Positions 47,915 through 59,367 of a DNA stretch of 64,000 bases are shown in pieces; positions within the stretch are counted from its first letter, which is position 1, and the number at the start of each line of letters is the position of its first letter. The DNA lies in contig JAVYIG010000415.1 in the NCBI GenBank assembly GCA_035222895.1, forward strand, positions 496,001-560,000. Direction: 5' to 3'. This stretch comes from Strongylocentrotus droebachiensis (taxonomy: Eukaryota; Echinodermata; Echinoidea; Camarodonta; Strongylocentrotidae). Position numbers and translations under genes: made by a program. Under the pieces are notes generated by a model, which was not told the origin of the DNA, did not search any database, and was given only the letters and a program-made list of their open reading frames with translations.

Positions 47915-48299
47915 ATGTATACAGAAATTATACATTCATGTGGCGGGATATTCTCGGACATCAATCTTATCGATTTCTCCTAAGAACAGATGCTGAGTAT
48001 TTAAGGAAGAAAAGTCGGCCAATCGGAAACGGATGTGAGAACGAGACAGTATGATATGCGAGTCATTCCATGGAAATTAAAACAGCTTTTAGCCTGGATG
48101 GTGCCCTGTTTATATGTGAAACATCTGGAGCATTTCGATACAGCGAAATATGATACTAATAGACAGACGATACATAACTTAAACGAGAAAATTGGCTTGC
48201 GGGTGCTGAAGACATGGAAAGGAGAGGAACTGTCGCGCATGAAAACGGCTGTGTGGGACTGTGATTAGGTCAGAGACCCTTATGGCTTAAGAAGGCATT

Positions 48300-48560
48300 C
48301 CACTTTGAAAAGATAGGGCAATATTTTCCCCAACACTTTGCCCAACGTTGTGCCAATAGTCAACCCAACCATTTATTTGGCAATATTATGTCCAGTGGTA
48401 TTGGTAAACGTTAGTACCCAACTTTACACGTACATAATTGTTTCGTATTTTGCCCAACAGCTGGTCAAGATTGTCCCAACAAGTTGGCTGCCGTCGTCGG
48501 GCAGTTGAAGGGTCATATCTTTGCTCAAATTCTGGTCAAATAGTGCCCAACAAAAGAATT
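48300..48560 (+). repeat. CCCAAC-rich dispersed repeat
   Basis: TTGCCCAACGTTGTGCCAAT and many further CCCAAC, GGTCAA and TTGGC words recur irregularly, so the segment is internally repetitive. I recall similar CCCAAC-rich segments in other animal genomes but cannot name a family. Confidence 0.5.
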
Positions 48561-48605
48561 ACTAACGTCAATTTATCCACTTTTTCACAGTGTATTCTCT
48601 ATTAA

Positions 48606-48833
48606 GTTCCGTTCAGAGATGACGCGGCAAAACCGCGGCGTTTTTTTTTTAATGCCGACGTAAAATGTAATCCGCTTCACATTTCTTAATCTTTAGCTTA
48701 AAACACACAGAGCTCCGTGAATACGCGCAACGGTTCTTTGTTGCGCGCAGTTGCCATTCATTTACAGTTAAAAGAAACCGCGGCGGCTTTTTTTTTTTTT
48801 TGCAGTGGTTCACCGCGCCATGTCTGAACCGGC
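48606..48833. mobile_element. Small GC-ended inverted-repeat element
   Basis: The left end has CCGTTCAGAGATGACGCGG and the right end is the reverse complement of GGTTCAGACATGGCGCGG. Next to each end is a GCCGCGGTTT/AACCGCGGCG block and a T run. About 228 bp, no coding capacity. The minus-strand frame 48649-48924 is incidental. Confidence 0.6.
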
Positions 48834-49369
48834 CTTGATGGGCCGATGGGTAATTAAAATGGAAAACAATCTGAAATGGCATTCGTGTTTGGACAGTGGG
48901 CAGGGAGCCGTGTCTGGCTGGCAAGGCAGCTGATACGGCCCCAGGGAGATCGCCGGCTTGTTAAGGGGTGTCTCCTCAAAATGATAGCCCATCAATGTCC
49001 TATTGCAAAGATTTCAAACAATCGCAACTCGAGATACAGCCATGCACACTGACTGACATTATTACGTGTATAATCTGCAATATCTACCACTTTGATTTAG
49101 CGCAATTGCACATATTCAATATTTCGACTTTCTGAACCACCCGTTTCCCAGTGATTTACTGTTGTCATCTAATTAACAAGTCTTCAGCAGATAATGAACA
49201 TAAATCAATGTCGGCTTTTAATTACCATGTTCATATTGGCCAAGATATAAATTGTAGCACACACACAAGATAATGATATAATTGTAATAAAGGAAATTAA
49301 GGGGACTCGTGTTAAATGCGTTAAATGGCTAAAGCACTAAGTTTGTCCAATTATTCCCTTATATTCTCT

Positions 49370-49920
49370 TCATCTTCTTGCTCTCTTTTCTTCACTTGAC
49401 ATAATTTCTCCCTACTCGATTTTTTGATATCCATTCTCCTTGATCATTTTTTATTCCAAAATATTTTTCTCGTTTTCTTCCCTCTTTCTTTCCTCACCTT
49501 TTTTTATTTTCCTGTATTGTCATTTTCTCCTTCATCCTGGCCTTCTTTTTCTCTTATTTTTATTATTCTTTCCTTTCTTCCTTCTTCTTTATGTATGTCT
49601 AATCTCGCCATTATTATTCTCTTTATTATTCTCCTCTTTCACCTTTCTTCTTAATTCCATTCGCACTCTCTTTCTCTCTTGTTATTCCTCCTTGTCTTTC
49701 TTTCTCCTCCATCTTCTCCATTTATTACTTCTCCTTTATCTCCTCACATGTATTTCCCTTCACTACATTCCTCTCCTTTTCTCCTTCATCATCATCTCCC
49801 GCTTCTTTCTTTCCTTCTTAATTTAGTCCTCCTTTTCTCCTTCATTTACTCATTCCTCCCAAGTCTGTTCTCCTCCTTCTCACCCTCTCTCCATCTACCT
49901 CTTTTTCTTCGTTATACATT
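49370..49920 (+). repeat. Long polypyrimidine (TTCT/TCC)n tract
   Basis: About 550 bp with very few purines on the plus strand, without a fixed unit. It gives Ser/Leu/Phe-rich frames that are not genes, and could form triplex (H-) DNA. Confidence 0.85.
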
Positions 49921-50161
49921 TCAATGACGCTTTGAGGTTTATGAGCGTATTCAATAATACGTTGATGACAAGACCACGACCTTTTATTCATATACTATTT
50001 CTGATGATAGTGTGATAATGAGAGGCAAACCATATTCGTTCACCTTGGGGCTGGGCAGGTGTTAGATACGGTACATTCTCATTACACCTGAGTTATAATG
50101 AGCGTTGGCCAAGGTGATGAATACGTCTACATTTGTCACGGAATGCGTTAATACCCCGTTA

Positions 50162-50268
50162 GACCTCAGTCACACCGCCAAACCGACCCCATCCGACTTC
50201 AAGCCGACCCATTCTTGTTCGGTCTCTTATCGGTCCGGTGAAGGTCTTCTGGTGTGACTGCGGTATAA
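50162..50268. mobile_element. Small hairpin element of the AGTCACACCG family, solitary copy
   Basis: Ends are GACCTCAGTCACACCGCCAA and GGTGTGACTGCGGT. The interior has CCGACTTCAAGCCGACC and TCGGTCTCTTATCGGTCC. Same family as 18826-18935 and the units of 20150-20815. Confidence 0.65.
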
Positions 50269-52635
50269 TCAAGAAAAAATGTCAAGGATATGTCAAGGGC
50301 GTGCCAATAGTTATGCGGCGCTTTGTTAAGGTAAGATCGACATTGGAACATGACTACCGTACAATAATTAACCCCCTCCATTTTACCGCTCCCCCTCCAC
50401 ATCCTTTGCAAAAAAAAATCTTGTAAACTTGATTTTCATACATTTATTTTCATTTCTTCATCTGGTTCTTTGTTTTCCTTCTATACATTTCGCTATCCTT
50501 CAGGGTGCTTTTTTCTCGTAATAATAAGCCATTCAATTTTGAGACAATTTTTCGGCTCGCTGCTGACCGCAAAATAGGAAAATGATTTCACATTTGTTCT
50601 TGTTCACAGCTGTTACCGTCGTTTTCTTGTTGTTGCTGCAGCTGAGTGTTGCTGTTCTCAAACGCGGTCTGCTATAAAAGCGATAACTTCATGGAAAATT
50701 CATGTGTACAATGAATCATATGAAAACATTCATCCGACTAAACATATTTTCAATTCCATAGTTTTCCCCTCGTTCGTCAAGCTACGGTACAAATAAAACA
50801 GGAAATTGTATTTGCACCGTTCTCTAGAACTCGCCTTTCGCTGCTCGATGAATGTATGATAAGTAACAGTGTAACGATCAAAATGAAATCGGATACGACC
50901 ATCAAAGCTGAAATCGTGACGAAATCGAGAATTGTGCATCAGACGATAAGAGTAATCGATAAAAGCAGTCGATATCAATATCGTTATGATCATGTTGATA
51001 GCGGATTATTCTTGTCCGGCCATGATTGGTATCGTTTTCTCATGAAAAAACGGAAATGATGACGAGAGTTGAGTATAAATGGCTCCCATCCGAAGAATAA
51101 ATAGATGTGCAACATCGAATTCTTTTTAAAGAAGAATATGAGCTTTGTTTAACTTAGCAGCAGGTGAAAAGTGTACGGGACCGGTGAGCGATTAGAACAT
51201 AAATCCCTGCTAAGCTCAAAAATCTATCTCTGGCAGTGTTTCAAAAGAGGCCTGCGAAAACAAACAAACAAACGAACCCCCCCCCCCCCCCCCCCCAACA
51301 AAAAAAGGAATGTTTCAGGCTTCCCGAAAAGGAATATTACTTTTAATATCGCAAATTTAGAGAGAGCTCCGGTAACCCCCCAGGGGTCGTTGGTAGTATT
51401 GTAAGTTAAAGAAAAGGCTTTTGGACTTAAATCTTAATTTCACCCCGCCCTCCATAAAAAAAGATTGACTATACATGAATTTAAGCGAGTCAAATATAGC
51501 CTCAAAGCCCCCTCCCCCCAACAACAACAAAATCAAAACAAAACAAATCTTCAGTCTTCAGGAATTGTGTCTGGGAACAGGGGAAAGCGTTTGTGAGCCA
51601 GAGCTTTTTATCACAATGCCTGATGAACATTAGAGAACATTGTGTGACTTATCATCCCCTTGCGATTTCTGCTAAAAATGCCATCATTCTCGCTGCTTGA
51701 CTGAACTCAAAACAAACAGAAAACCGCTTCATGTTCAAGACCACTTTGTCATATCTGTCATGTCTCTAACAAATGTAGCACTTCAGCCAAACCCTTGTAG
51801 AACAGACAAGCCAATTCCTCGCAACATTCAGAATACTTAGAAATACAACGATGTGTGCAAACATGATTACCCGGCGAGAAGAAGATTCTGAGTGTATTAT
51901 GTGCAGAGAGCATTTGGAAAAAACTTAAACATGCATGTGTATTTGGTTTTCCTTCTGATATTGTTCTTTCACTAAGGTCATTATGTTTTTCTGTTGTTGC
52001 TGTTCTTTTTATGTACTTTTGATTACGTTGCAGAAAATAAAAGGCAAACATTTTAACAAATGCGATAATGTTGAGACATATATGTTTATAGGCATGTAAT
52101 GGTCATTTATGTAAATGCCCCCCGCCCCCCCCCCCCAAAGAAAAGAGGAAATAATCGTTTGGACAGTCTATTAATACATAGCATAATACAAGAGAGAACG
52201 TTAGAGTTCCCGATCATTTCTTTAACATAGTCCCCAGCCTGCCCTTAATAACTTGAACCTAAGAAATGTGATATTTTACCAGCCAGACGGTGATGTTCTA
52301 CTGTCGGCGTATATGCGAAAGCAATGCATATGCATCTGTACATCATATCATTCGCCTTAAGCGGAGAATGTTTCAATTTTTGGCTAACGAGTTGAGGAAT
52401 TCGATTACGTTCCAGTTACTCATGTTTCAGTGATGAAACATATTTTGTTTCCCTCCCCCTTTTCCAGAATTATCGAAATTGCCACTTTACGTATGCACTT
52501 TCAGCTTAGAAAAAATGAGATTAAAATGTAATAAGTTTTGAAAGAGAACAAATGAGGGCAACGATGCTATCACAGCGTGACAAGAATAACTTGCTGTCAG
52601 GAGAATATTTCCGTTAGTTTAGGCTTTGGCTTAAG
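50269..52635. other. Nothing gene-like recognised
   Basis: Holds C-runs at 51277-51296 and about 52119-52136, both followed by A-rich sequence, and otherwise ordinary AT-rich DNA. The 97-codon minus-strand frame at 51758-52051 has no recognised feature. Confidence 0.5.
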
Positions 52636-52690
52636 TAGTAGTGGGAGAAAAACAGAAGAAGAAGAAGAAGAAGAAGAAGAAGAAGAATGA
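52636..52690 (+). repeat. (GAA)n microsatellite
   Basis: About 12 GAA/AAG units within a longer purine-rich stretch to about 52815. Confidence 0.95.
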
Positions 52691-52942
52691 GGAGAAATAG
52701 GAGGTGAAGAAGAAAAAGAAGTCAGGAGTAGTAGTTGTAGTCGATAGAAGGAGTAGTAAACGTAGTAAAAGGCGGAGGAGAAAAAGAATGAGAGAATGGA
52801 TGGGCAATGAGAAGGAGAAGAGAACATCCAGCATTTAATTAAAGATTTCAGAAAACAGAAAGATTTCCATTTTGCAACCTTGTGACATCCTTTACAACTG
52901 TCATTTACATTGAAGAACTCTTTCTCACCATTTCTTTTTTAG

Positions 52943-53236
52943 CTCAACCCCTTTCTTCCTCTGATTCCTCCGACGATATGCCCCCCATCATCTGACGAAA
53001 CGATGGATCTGCCGAACGATTATTCTGATCTAATCGTGATGCGACAGAATATACGGCGCCATCGGGCGGTTATGGACGTTCTTAGATATCGTCTGTTCAG
53101 GGCCAGAAGGGCACTAATTATATCACAAATGATACGAGCTAGTGACGTTCTGGCTTCCGCGAGGCGTGATACATCCTTCCACGTCTTGTCGCCCTATAGA
53201 ATTATGCTATACTCATTACAGATTGGCGACTTTTGA
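52943..53236 (+). CDS. Candidate terminal coding exon, unknown protein
   Basis: A pyrimidine-rich acceptor (CACCATTTCTTTTTTAG) ends at 52942. The frame from CTC at 52943 is open for 97 codons to TGA at 53234-53236. It starts Leu-Asn-Pro-Phe with a proline-rich, acidic run, has an internal Met at 53003, then a strongly basic amphipathic stretch (RQNIRRHRAVMDVLRYRLF, then RARRAL) and ends YSLQIGDF. The composition is balanced and not repeat-derived, and base content rises against the flanks. AATAAA motifs at 54238 and 54349 could end a 3' untranslated region. I recognise no domain. It could instead be an intronic chance frame, since no partner exon is proven. If real, the 5' part of the protein lies upstream, possibly linked to the promoter at 13.8 kb. 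Confidence 0.33.
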   Translation, partial: LNPFLPLIPPTICPPSSDETMDLPNDYSDLIVMRQNIRRHRAVMDVLRYRLFRARRALIISQMIRASDVLASARRDTSFHVLSPYRIMLYSLQIGDF

Positions 53237-54414
53237 GGCTATATGGAGCAATTTTTTCGTAACATGATTTTCGAGTTTGCGTGCCCTACCTGTAACTGAA
53301 TTACCCCAATATTCTTGATGAAAAAGTTGAGTGTACTCTTGTAATAGCTGCCCTCTTCAACGTCCCTTGTTCACATTTTTTCCCTTTTCCACGTGAGACT
53401 CTTTCTGATTGATATTCAGTTCCTTCAATTTATAGGCATCATTTTGTCGTCTGACTTCATTGACTGGCTTTTGTGCTTGTTTTGTATTTCTTTATGATGG
53501 AACCGTTTTTTCCTTCTACATGCATGAAGATTCGTCATAAGATTCTTACGTTTTTATACGATATTGCAATTTGATTTGATGTCATTTGAAGTTTCGATAT
53601 TTTCATTGACGTCATAAATAATATACAAAATTGTAAACATAAGGAATATCCATTGTGCACAGAGAAATCAAAGTTAGAATTGATTTTGAAAAGCTTGAAA
53701 CATTAATTCATGCAAAAACGTAATCCTTTTACAGACCTACTTTTGTTAGACAGAGGAGATATACACACGGCGCTTGCAGATCCAAAAGTATCACCGCCTC
53801 ATAATTGTAAGAGAGCGCACAGTCTGTATTCTGTTACCCCCTCACCGCCAGCACGAAAGTCTGTCGTGCATGTGGCGTCCGTTGGTGTGCCGCAGGGAAC
53901 CGTACTATCACCCATGAAACTAGTTCGTGCTACGCCTCGGGACGTTTAGGGACCCGAGATCCGCTCAAGAAGGCAATTATGACACGTATATACCAGCCAA
54001 GCTGCCCCTAACCGTCACTTGTTTCGCAGAAGAAAACAAAATCGTTCCTCCTCTTGATCAACGTTGTTTGTTTTCGTTCATATCGGTTTTATCTTGTCTA
54101 CACCATGCGCAAATCCTTGTTGGTTTAGCTTCATCTTCCGATGTCATCCAGCTTCCTGTGCCCACGCTATGTTAGCTTTTTAATATCCTTGGTTCCATGC
54201 GCATCGAGTTTACTCCTTTAGCATCAGTCCTACCAAAAATAAATGTAAATATGGAGAAAAAAAACATTACAACTAAAAAACATAATATGTTAACGTTATT
54301 TGAACATTTTTGACTCCTCTATATCATCGAATGTATTCAGCGAAACAGAATAAAGCAATCAAACAAAACCTTTGTTATATTTGTCTGATTTATTTTCATT
54401 TCTTTCTCCCCTAG
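53237..54414. other. Possible 3' untranslated region or intron
   Basis: Less repetitive and less AT-rich than most of the window. Ends include AATAAA at 54238-54243 and 54349-54354. It contains the reverse-transcriptase-like motif described separately. Confidence 0.35.
53850..53945 (+). pseudogene. Possible relic of a LINE reverse transcriptase
   Basis: The frame at 53884-53913 reads GVPQGTVLSP, the signature found before the catalytic aspartates in non-LTR retrotransposon reverse transcriptases (usually GVPQGS/T.L.P). The residues before it (VVHVAS) are compatible, but the sequence after SP does not continue into the expected LF..Y.ND. No other RT motif is visible within several hundred bases. 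This is either a very small decayed fragment or a coincidence. Confidence 0.25.
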
Positions 54415-54488
54415 AAACGAAATCCACATCCCGAAGAGGACAACCAGAAATAATCAAAGACCAAGCTTCCGCCGACCCAAATAAACTT
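54415..54488 (+). other. Candidate 74-nt internal exon
   Basis: The upstream intron end TTTTCATTTCTTTCTCCCCTAG is a near-ideal tract plus acceptor, with a plausible branch site CTGATTT about 35 nt before it. The downstream donor is CTT|GTAAGTAT, a perfect match in the intron. One frame, starting at the third base, is open across the exon (Thr-Lys-Ser-Thr-Ser-Arg-Arg-Gly ... Asn-Lys-Leu); the other two contain stops. The sequence is Arg/Lys/Ser-rich and unrecognised. It may be a coding or untranslated exon of the same plus-strand gene as the 13.8-kb promoter, or part of a non-coding RNA. It lies after two AATAAA motifs, so it may belong to a different isoform from 52943-53236. Confidence 0.5.
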
Positions 54489-54796
54489 GTAAGTATACCA
54501 CAATTTGTTCAATTCGTCAAGTTTGCGGTCTTGGTTTGTTGATCTGTAACACTTCTCCTTTCATACATTTCAAGCATTGAATAGAAGTAAACTGGAGGTG
54601 CCTGAAACGCTAGATCTCTTCGGAATTAACAGATGTGTTTGAGAAAGAGGGTAAAAAAGCAGGGTTACTCTTTTTCTGTCATTCTTATGCATATTACTGA
54701 CAGGTCTGTTAGCGTTTTAAATCTGTTTTATAGCATCGTCAAGCCAAATCGAGTATAACCTCAACAAAGCGAGAAAGTTCTTGACGAAATCGAACA

Positions 54797-54815
54797 GGGG
54801 GGGGGGGGGGGGGGG
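54797..54815 (+). repeat. Poly-G run, 19 G
   Basis: Uninterrupted G run, the longest G homopolymer in the window. Confidence 0.95.
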
Positions 54816-55219
54816 TTTGCATTAATTTTCTACTAAAATGGAATTCTAGAATCCGTGTAAGTTCATGGTTTTAAAAATGAGACAGCTTGAAAATATTTAC
54901 TTCTTTAGAAAATGAGTAAAATTAAATTTTCGTTGCTCGTCATTGTTTCGTTTTGTCTGTTTATGTGTGTGTTGGATATCGCATGAAAGATGAAGTATAA
55001 TATACATATTTTGTTTGTGGGGAGGGGGAGTATCTACAACAAATTTCTTTAAAGCTGTTTAATATATTTTTTCATAATGTTACACCAGTAAAAACAGAAT
55101 GAATACATATACGAGATAAACCGATATAGCTAGCTTTAATTACCGCAATCCCTGTAGTGGTGGGTTGGGATGCTATTATGAAAAGGGGCGGTCGTCTGTA
55201 TGAATCTCGGTTAAAATAA

Positions 55220-55326
55220 CACGTGATGTCACCCTCCGTAATCAAGCCAATAAGCCTATGGCGAATTATTCGTCATATCTGCGCCTAATTACGTCATCGT
55301 AATCCAAACTTTGACTGCCGCACGTG
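55220..55326 (+). promoter_or_regulatory. Cluster of CACGTG and CRE-like sites
   Basis: CACGTG at 55220-55225 and 55321-55326, with TTACGTCA at 55289-55296 between them. Such sites bind bHLH-zip and bZIP factors. The clustering within 107 bp, in a patch less AT-rich than its flanks, is suggestive only. Confidence 0.3.
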
Positions 55327-55619
55327 TCAATGGAGTCTGAATTTGCCCCATTTGCTTTGTATATTGCTTATTAAGAGCTCTGCAAACAAATCTGAATTTG
55401 GACATGAACAACCGTGAGATAATTAACATGGATTTTAGGGAAATCACGCTAAAGCACTAACAAATAACAGATATTAATTGACAGTGTGGCTATTGTGAAA
55501 AATGCGACCATATTTCGGACATGGAATGATGATTTGCGAGGATCTACTCAAGCGGCTATATTTCGGATATTAGGGGAGAACGTGGTCGTTTGAAATGGGA
55601 AAAAGCTAAACAAATAAAA

Positions 55620-56065
55620 ATGACCTTAATGCATAAAAGCTATTAAATAAATGATAATCCTTCATGAAGATGGAAGTAAAATGGTTTTTTTTTTTAAAGG
55701 CTGCAATTAATATATGGATTAAAATGCAAGATATTTTGTGGAAATATAATGTGCCCATCGAAGAAAGCGGAAAGAGTTTCATTCAGAAAAGATATCAAAT
55801 AATTGATATTCGGTCAAGTATAAACTGATGAATAAGAATTGTTTATTAATTTATGATTTCATCATGTACGATATGTTAAAATATAGTTTACCCATTGAAT
55901 GATTGAAAATGAGCTTTATAGATACAAGCTATAAATAAATAATTATCCTTCATATATATATATATATATATCAAGGTAAAAACTAAGGATAAATAAGGAT
56001 TTCGATTTAATTTATAAATTCAACATGTATTACGAATTATCGTGTGGAAATATTAAGTTCAAATT
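55620..56065 (+). repeat. Degenerate AT-rich tandem repeat
   Basis: AGCTATTAAATAAATGATAATC and a close variant recur about 290 bp apart (55638 and 55928), each followed by CCTTCAT. Weaker intermediate matches around GATAT..T.AAATATA suggest half-units of about 145-150 bp. Includes a (TA)n near 55954-55972. Confidence 0.45.
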
Positions 56066-56753
56066 CCGTTCCACATATTTTTAGCGTCGGTGCTTAAACC
56101 TACGACGTCATAAAAGGCTATTTCTATTTTGAATGGATATGCCAGAATGTTACCGCCATTGAATTTAAAGTAATCTCGTTCCAGCTTCCCCCGTCTCATC
56201 ATTTACAAGTAAGCCTGTGTTATTGGGAATTAATTCCGTTTGACGCCCAATAACAGGATTAATATATCAGCGATAAAAGGACCATTGGAGAATGAAATTA
56301 GAATTTAATCATTTGCATATGAATTGATTTTACGACTTTTGCCGAAGGATTTTCAAGTAAATTGTCTTGGCGCAGGGCACGGGGTTGTTATTTTGATGAA
56401 TGTACGCCGGAGAGTGCAATGTCCTATATTAAGTCATCAATACTGGATATGCTACTCTGTCTAAAGATGCGAAATAAATGAATAAATCAATTGGCAATTA
56501 TTTTTGAAAGTATAATTGGTAATGAATTGGATGCCTAAATCGAGTTTTTGAATGAGGCAGTTATAAAAAGGGGAAGAATTATGCAACGAATGTCACCAGT
56601 TTCGGTTGCTTCGTTTTGTATGTTGAATTCCAAGACACTAAGTGTGTGAGAGAGAAATAACATTTGGAGATGTTTTTACTGCGAATATATTCCTTGTCTC
56701 GTCAATAAAAAGGGGGCGATGACGAGTAGAGAGTAAGAGAGAGAGACACACAC

Positions 56754-56786
<33 letters not shown>

Positions 56787-58325
56787 ATATATAGAATGAT
56801 ATACCAAGAAAGAGATATACCGAGAAAATATATATACATGTGTATAACAAGTTTTAAGAAACTGAAGCATTAGAAAAGAATATTAAGAATACGAAAAGTA
56901 ACCATTGTATGCAAAGAACACCACTTGTTCAAAATTATCGCAGGAAGATTGTAGATCACAGGTGTGTAATAGTCATTTCTATTATTTCGTTTAAGCTGAG
57001 AACAGAAATTATTATCAACTTCAATAATAAGACATGAGGAGACAATCATGACTTGCAGTATTCGTCAAAAGAGCGAGGCCTATATCATCCCCGAAAATTT
57101 ACCTTATATCATCATGCCTTTCACGAAAAATGCCCTACATCAATTTGTATTCTTGCCCCAAAATCAAGATAAGACGAGGGATGAATGTTTGATGCATTCC
57201 AAGCCAAACTAAACAAAGTAGAAATTATTAATCACTGGTATACATGTATTTCAATACCAAATTAAACAAAATGGAAATTATTAATCAGAAGAAGAAGTGG
57301 TGTATATGTATGGACGAAAGTGTATATTGAAACGAAATTGACCATCTAAAAGAAGGGTACGTGCTTCTTTCCAGATTTACGCCATGTCCAACTCATTTAT
57401 ATTTCATTTTAGTACGGATACCGTGCTTTTCCTCCTTATGGATTTATCACTAGTGTTTGCTATTAATTTTCATTTCAGTTGATTCCATTTTCTTCTGCTT
57501 GAACTAGGTTGTGTTCTAAGTATTATATTACAATCAATTCTATTAACGAAATTAAATAGTGTTTTCGTTACCTGGTAGATATACAAGATTGTTAATAGAT
57601 AGGTCGAATAGATATGGTATGATATAATCTAAGTATCATAATGGAAGTGGATAATATGCCTGCTATTAGAAAATGAAAAACAAACTTACAGCCATGGGTG
57701 ACACTAGTTCTTAATACATCAGACCACAGTGCTAACGAAATAAGATAAAATTAGATTCCTTAATGTAACAAAGTATTGTCATATTTCTTCAAACAACACG
57801 TGGCACGAATTCATTCAAACAATGCTACCTCACATACTGTCGATATTAAACGAAATAGTTATTTCAGGCATGTCTCACAATAGTAGACAATCAGTGTAAA
57901 GTGGTTATGAGAAGAGGTGCTGTTTGCGCAAATTTATATTTTGTATTTGACTCTGGTTAATATCGAAGTAAGGAAGAGTATGGCAAATCTAACAAGAATG
58001 AAACGAAAGCGACTGTTTAAAAGCTAAAGCGTAGAATAAGAAACCGGCTAAAAATGCGTTTCTTTTCCTCTCTATTGCGAGAAATTCGAAAATCACTATC
58101 CTATTGAAGTTGAAACGGATGCTATCTTTACAATATCAAAATAAATGCTTATCAAGGACCACATTAGGAAGGTAAATGTATGTATTTTTAGAAAGGTGTC
58201 ACGAATTCTCAAGAGATATGGACAGAAGGAAAGCTACTGAATGAAGTTTAGGTCGATTTATCGACGTAATGGTAAAGCGATTCATTACCACAAAAGCATT
58301 TCCCGCTTTCTAAGCCAGCCAAAAG
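56066..58325. other. Gene-free stretch
   Basis: A small hairpin lies near 56219-56262 (TTATTGGG and CCCAATAA). A (GA)n microsatellite lies at 56738-56790. No paired splice sites were seen. Confidence 0.55.
56738..56790 (+). repeat. (GA)n / (CA)n microsatellite
   Basis: GA units interrupted by a short ACACAC. Confidence 0.95.
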
Positions 58326-58667
58326 ATGACTTTTCCTGTCAGGCATCTGCATGAAATCGAATCGGAAGGTGAACAATGGAGAAGGAACTGCGAGATTGGA
58401 GTAATTTACGATGCCTTTCAAAAATGTTGCGAACAGCGACAGGTAGCTCCTATTGGAATGAGCGTTTCCATGACTGCAAGAATAACTGGGTTTTTTGTGG
58501 AAAGTGACATATATCGATCAAAATGTGAATTCCCTAATGGATTGGTGATGATAGCAAGTCAAATCAACTATTGTATCCGTCCTTCACTTTTTGACTTGTC
58601 GCTACATCCCTTGAATTCTTACAAAAAGACAGAAAGGAAAGAAGGGAAAAGAATTCTTACAAAATAA
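58326..58667 (+). CDS. Unrecognised 113-codon open frame
   Basis: An ATG frame with a balanced, non-repetitive composition: six cysteines including CC, an acidic start (HEIESEGEQWRRN), a hydrophobic middle and a Lys/Arg-rich C-terminus. AATAAA overlaps the stop (58664-58669). No domain, signal peptide, promoter or splice site was recognised, and the start codon context is ordinary. It ends 47 bp before a mariner-type MITE. This may be a chance frame or a decayed exon. Confidence 0.2.
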   Translation: MTFPVRHLHEIESEGEQWRRNCEIGVIYDAFQKCCEQRQVAPIGMSVSMTARITGFFVESDIYRSKCEFPNGLVMIASQINYCIRPSLFDLSLHPLNSYKKTERKEGKRILTK

Positions 58668-58713
58668 AAGCGTAAAACTAACCTTTTTTGTTCACAACGT
58701 ATATGTTATTATG

Positions 58714-59367
58714 TACAGTGCGTCCCAGAAAAAACGAAACCGAGAAGTATCGATGTTTTATCATAACTTAATCACAACCATAATTAATGAATGATACATA
58801 TTTGGAAAGCTTGGAGTCTCCTCTTTCAGTTGATGCTACTAAGATGATGCATATGTCACGCATGAGTGATTAAGAGCAATTTGAAGGAAGGAAACCAAAA
58901 AGACATTTGGCGGGCGGTATCTGAATTTCGAAGAAAAATTAACATTTCTAGAAAGTTGAGTTTCTGCCCTATCATATGACACCTCAAACAGGAAAAATGA
59001 GCGAGGAATAACAAAGTTCTGTTTGTTTAAAGTAGCCCTTACATTTTCTTAATTTTAACAAACAAATTCGTTTTCACTGGGTGCCTGCCGTAGCAAAAAG
59101 CAGATTTGACAAAAGACTTAACTCCGTTTCGTTGACAATCAGCCATGCATGAAGACTCTCGTCTACGGCTGATTGTCAACGAAACGGAGTTAAGTCTTTT
59201 GTTAATTTCGTTTATTGATACGGCAGGCAGCCAGTGAAAACGAATTCGTTTAATAAAATTATGGAAATGCAAGCACCAAATATGTATCATTCATTAATTA
59301 TAGTTGTGATTAAGTTATGATAGAACATCGATACTTCTCGGTTTCGTTTTTTCTGGGACGCACTGTA
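58714..59367. mobile_element. Mariner-type MITE with a second foldback inside
   Basis: The ends are CAGTGCGTCCCAGAAAAAAC and its reverse complement, flanked by TA on both sides (58714-58715 and 59366-59367), the target duplication of the IS630-Tc1-mariner group. The outer arms are about 88 bp (58716-58803 and 59278-59365). Inside, 59060-59252 forms an independent hairpin with arms of about 85 bp, including 34 bp of perfect pairing (59110-59143 with 59167-59200) around a 23-nt loop. No transposase. Confidence 0.9.
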
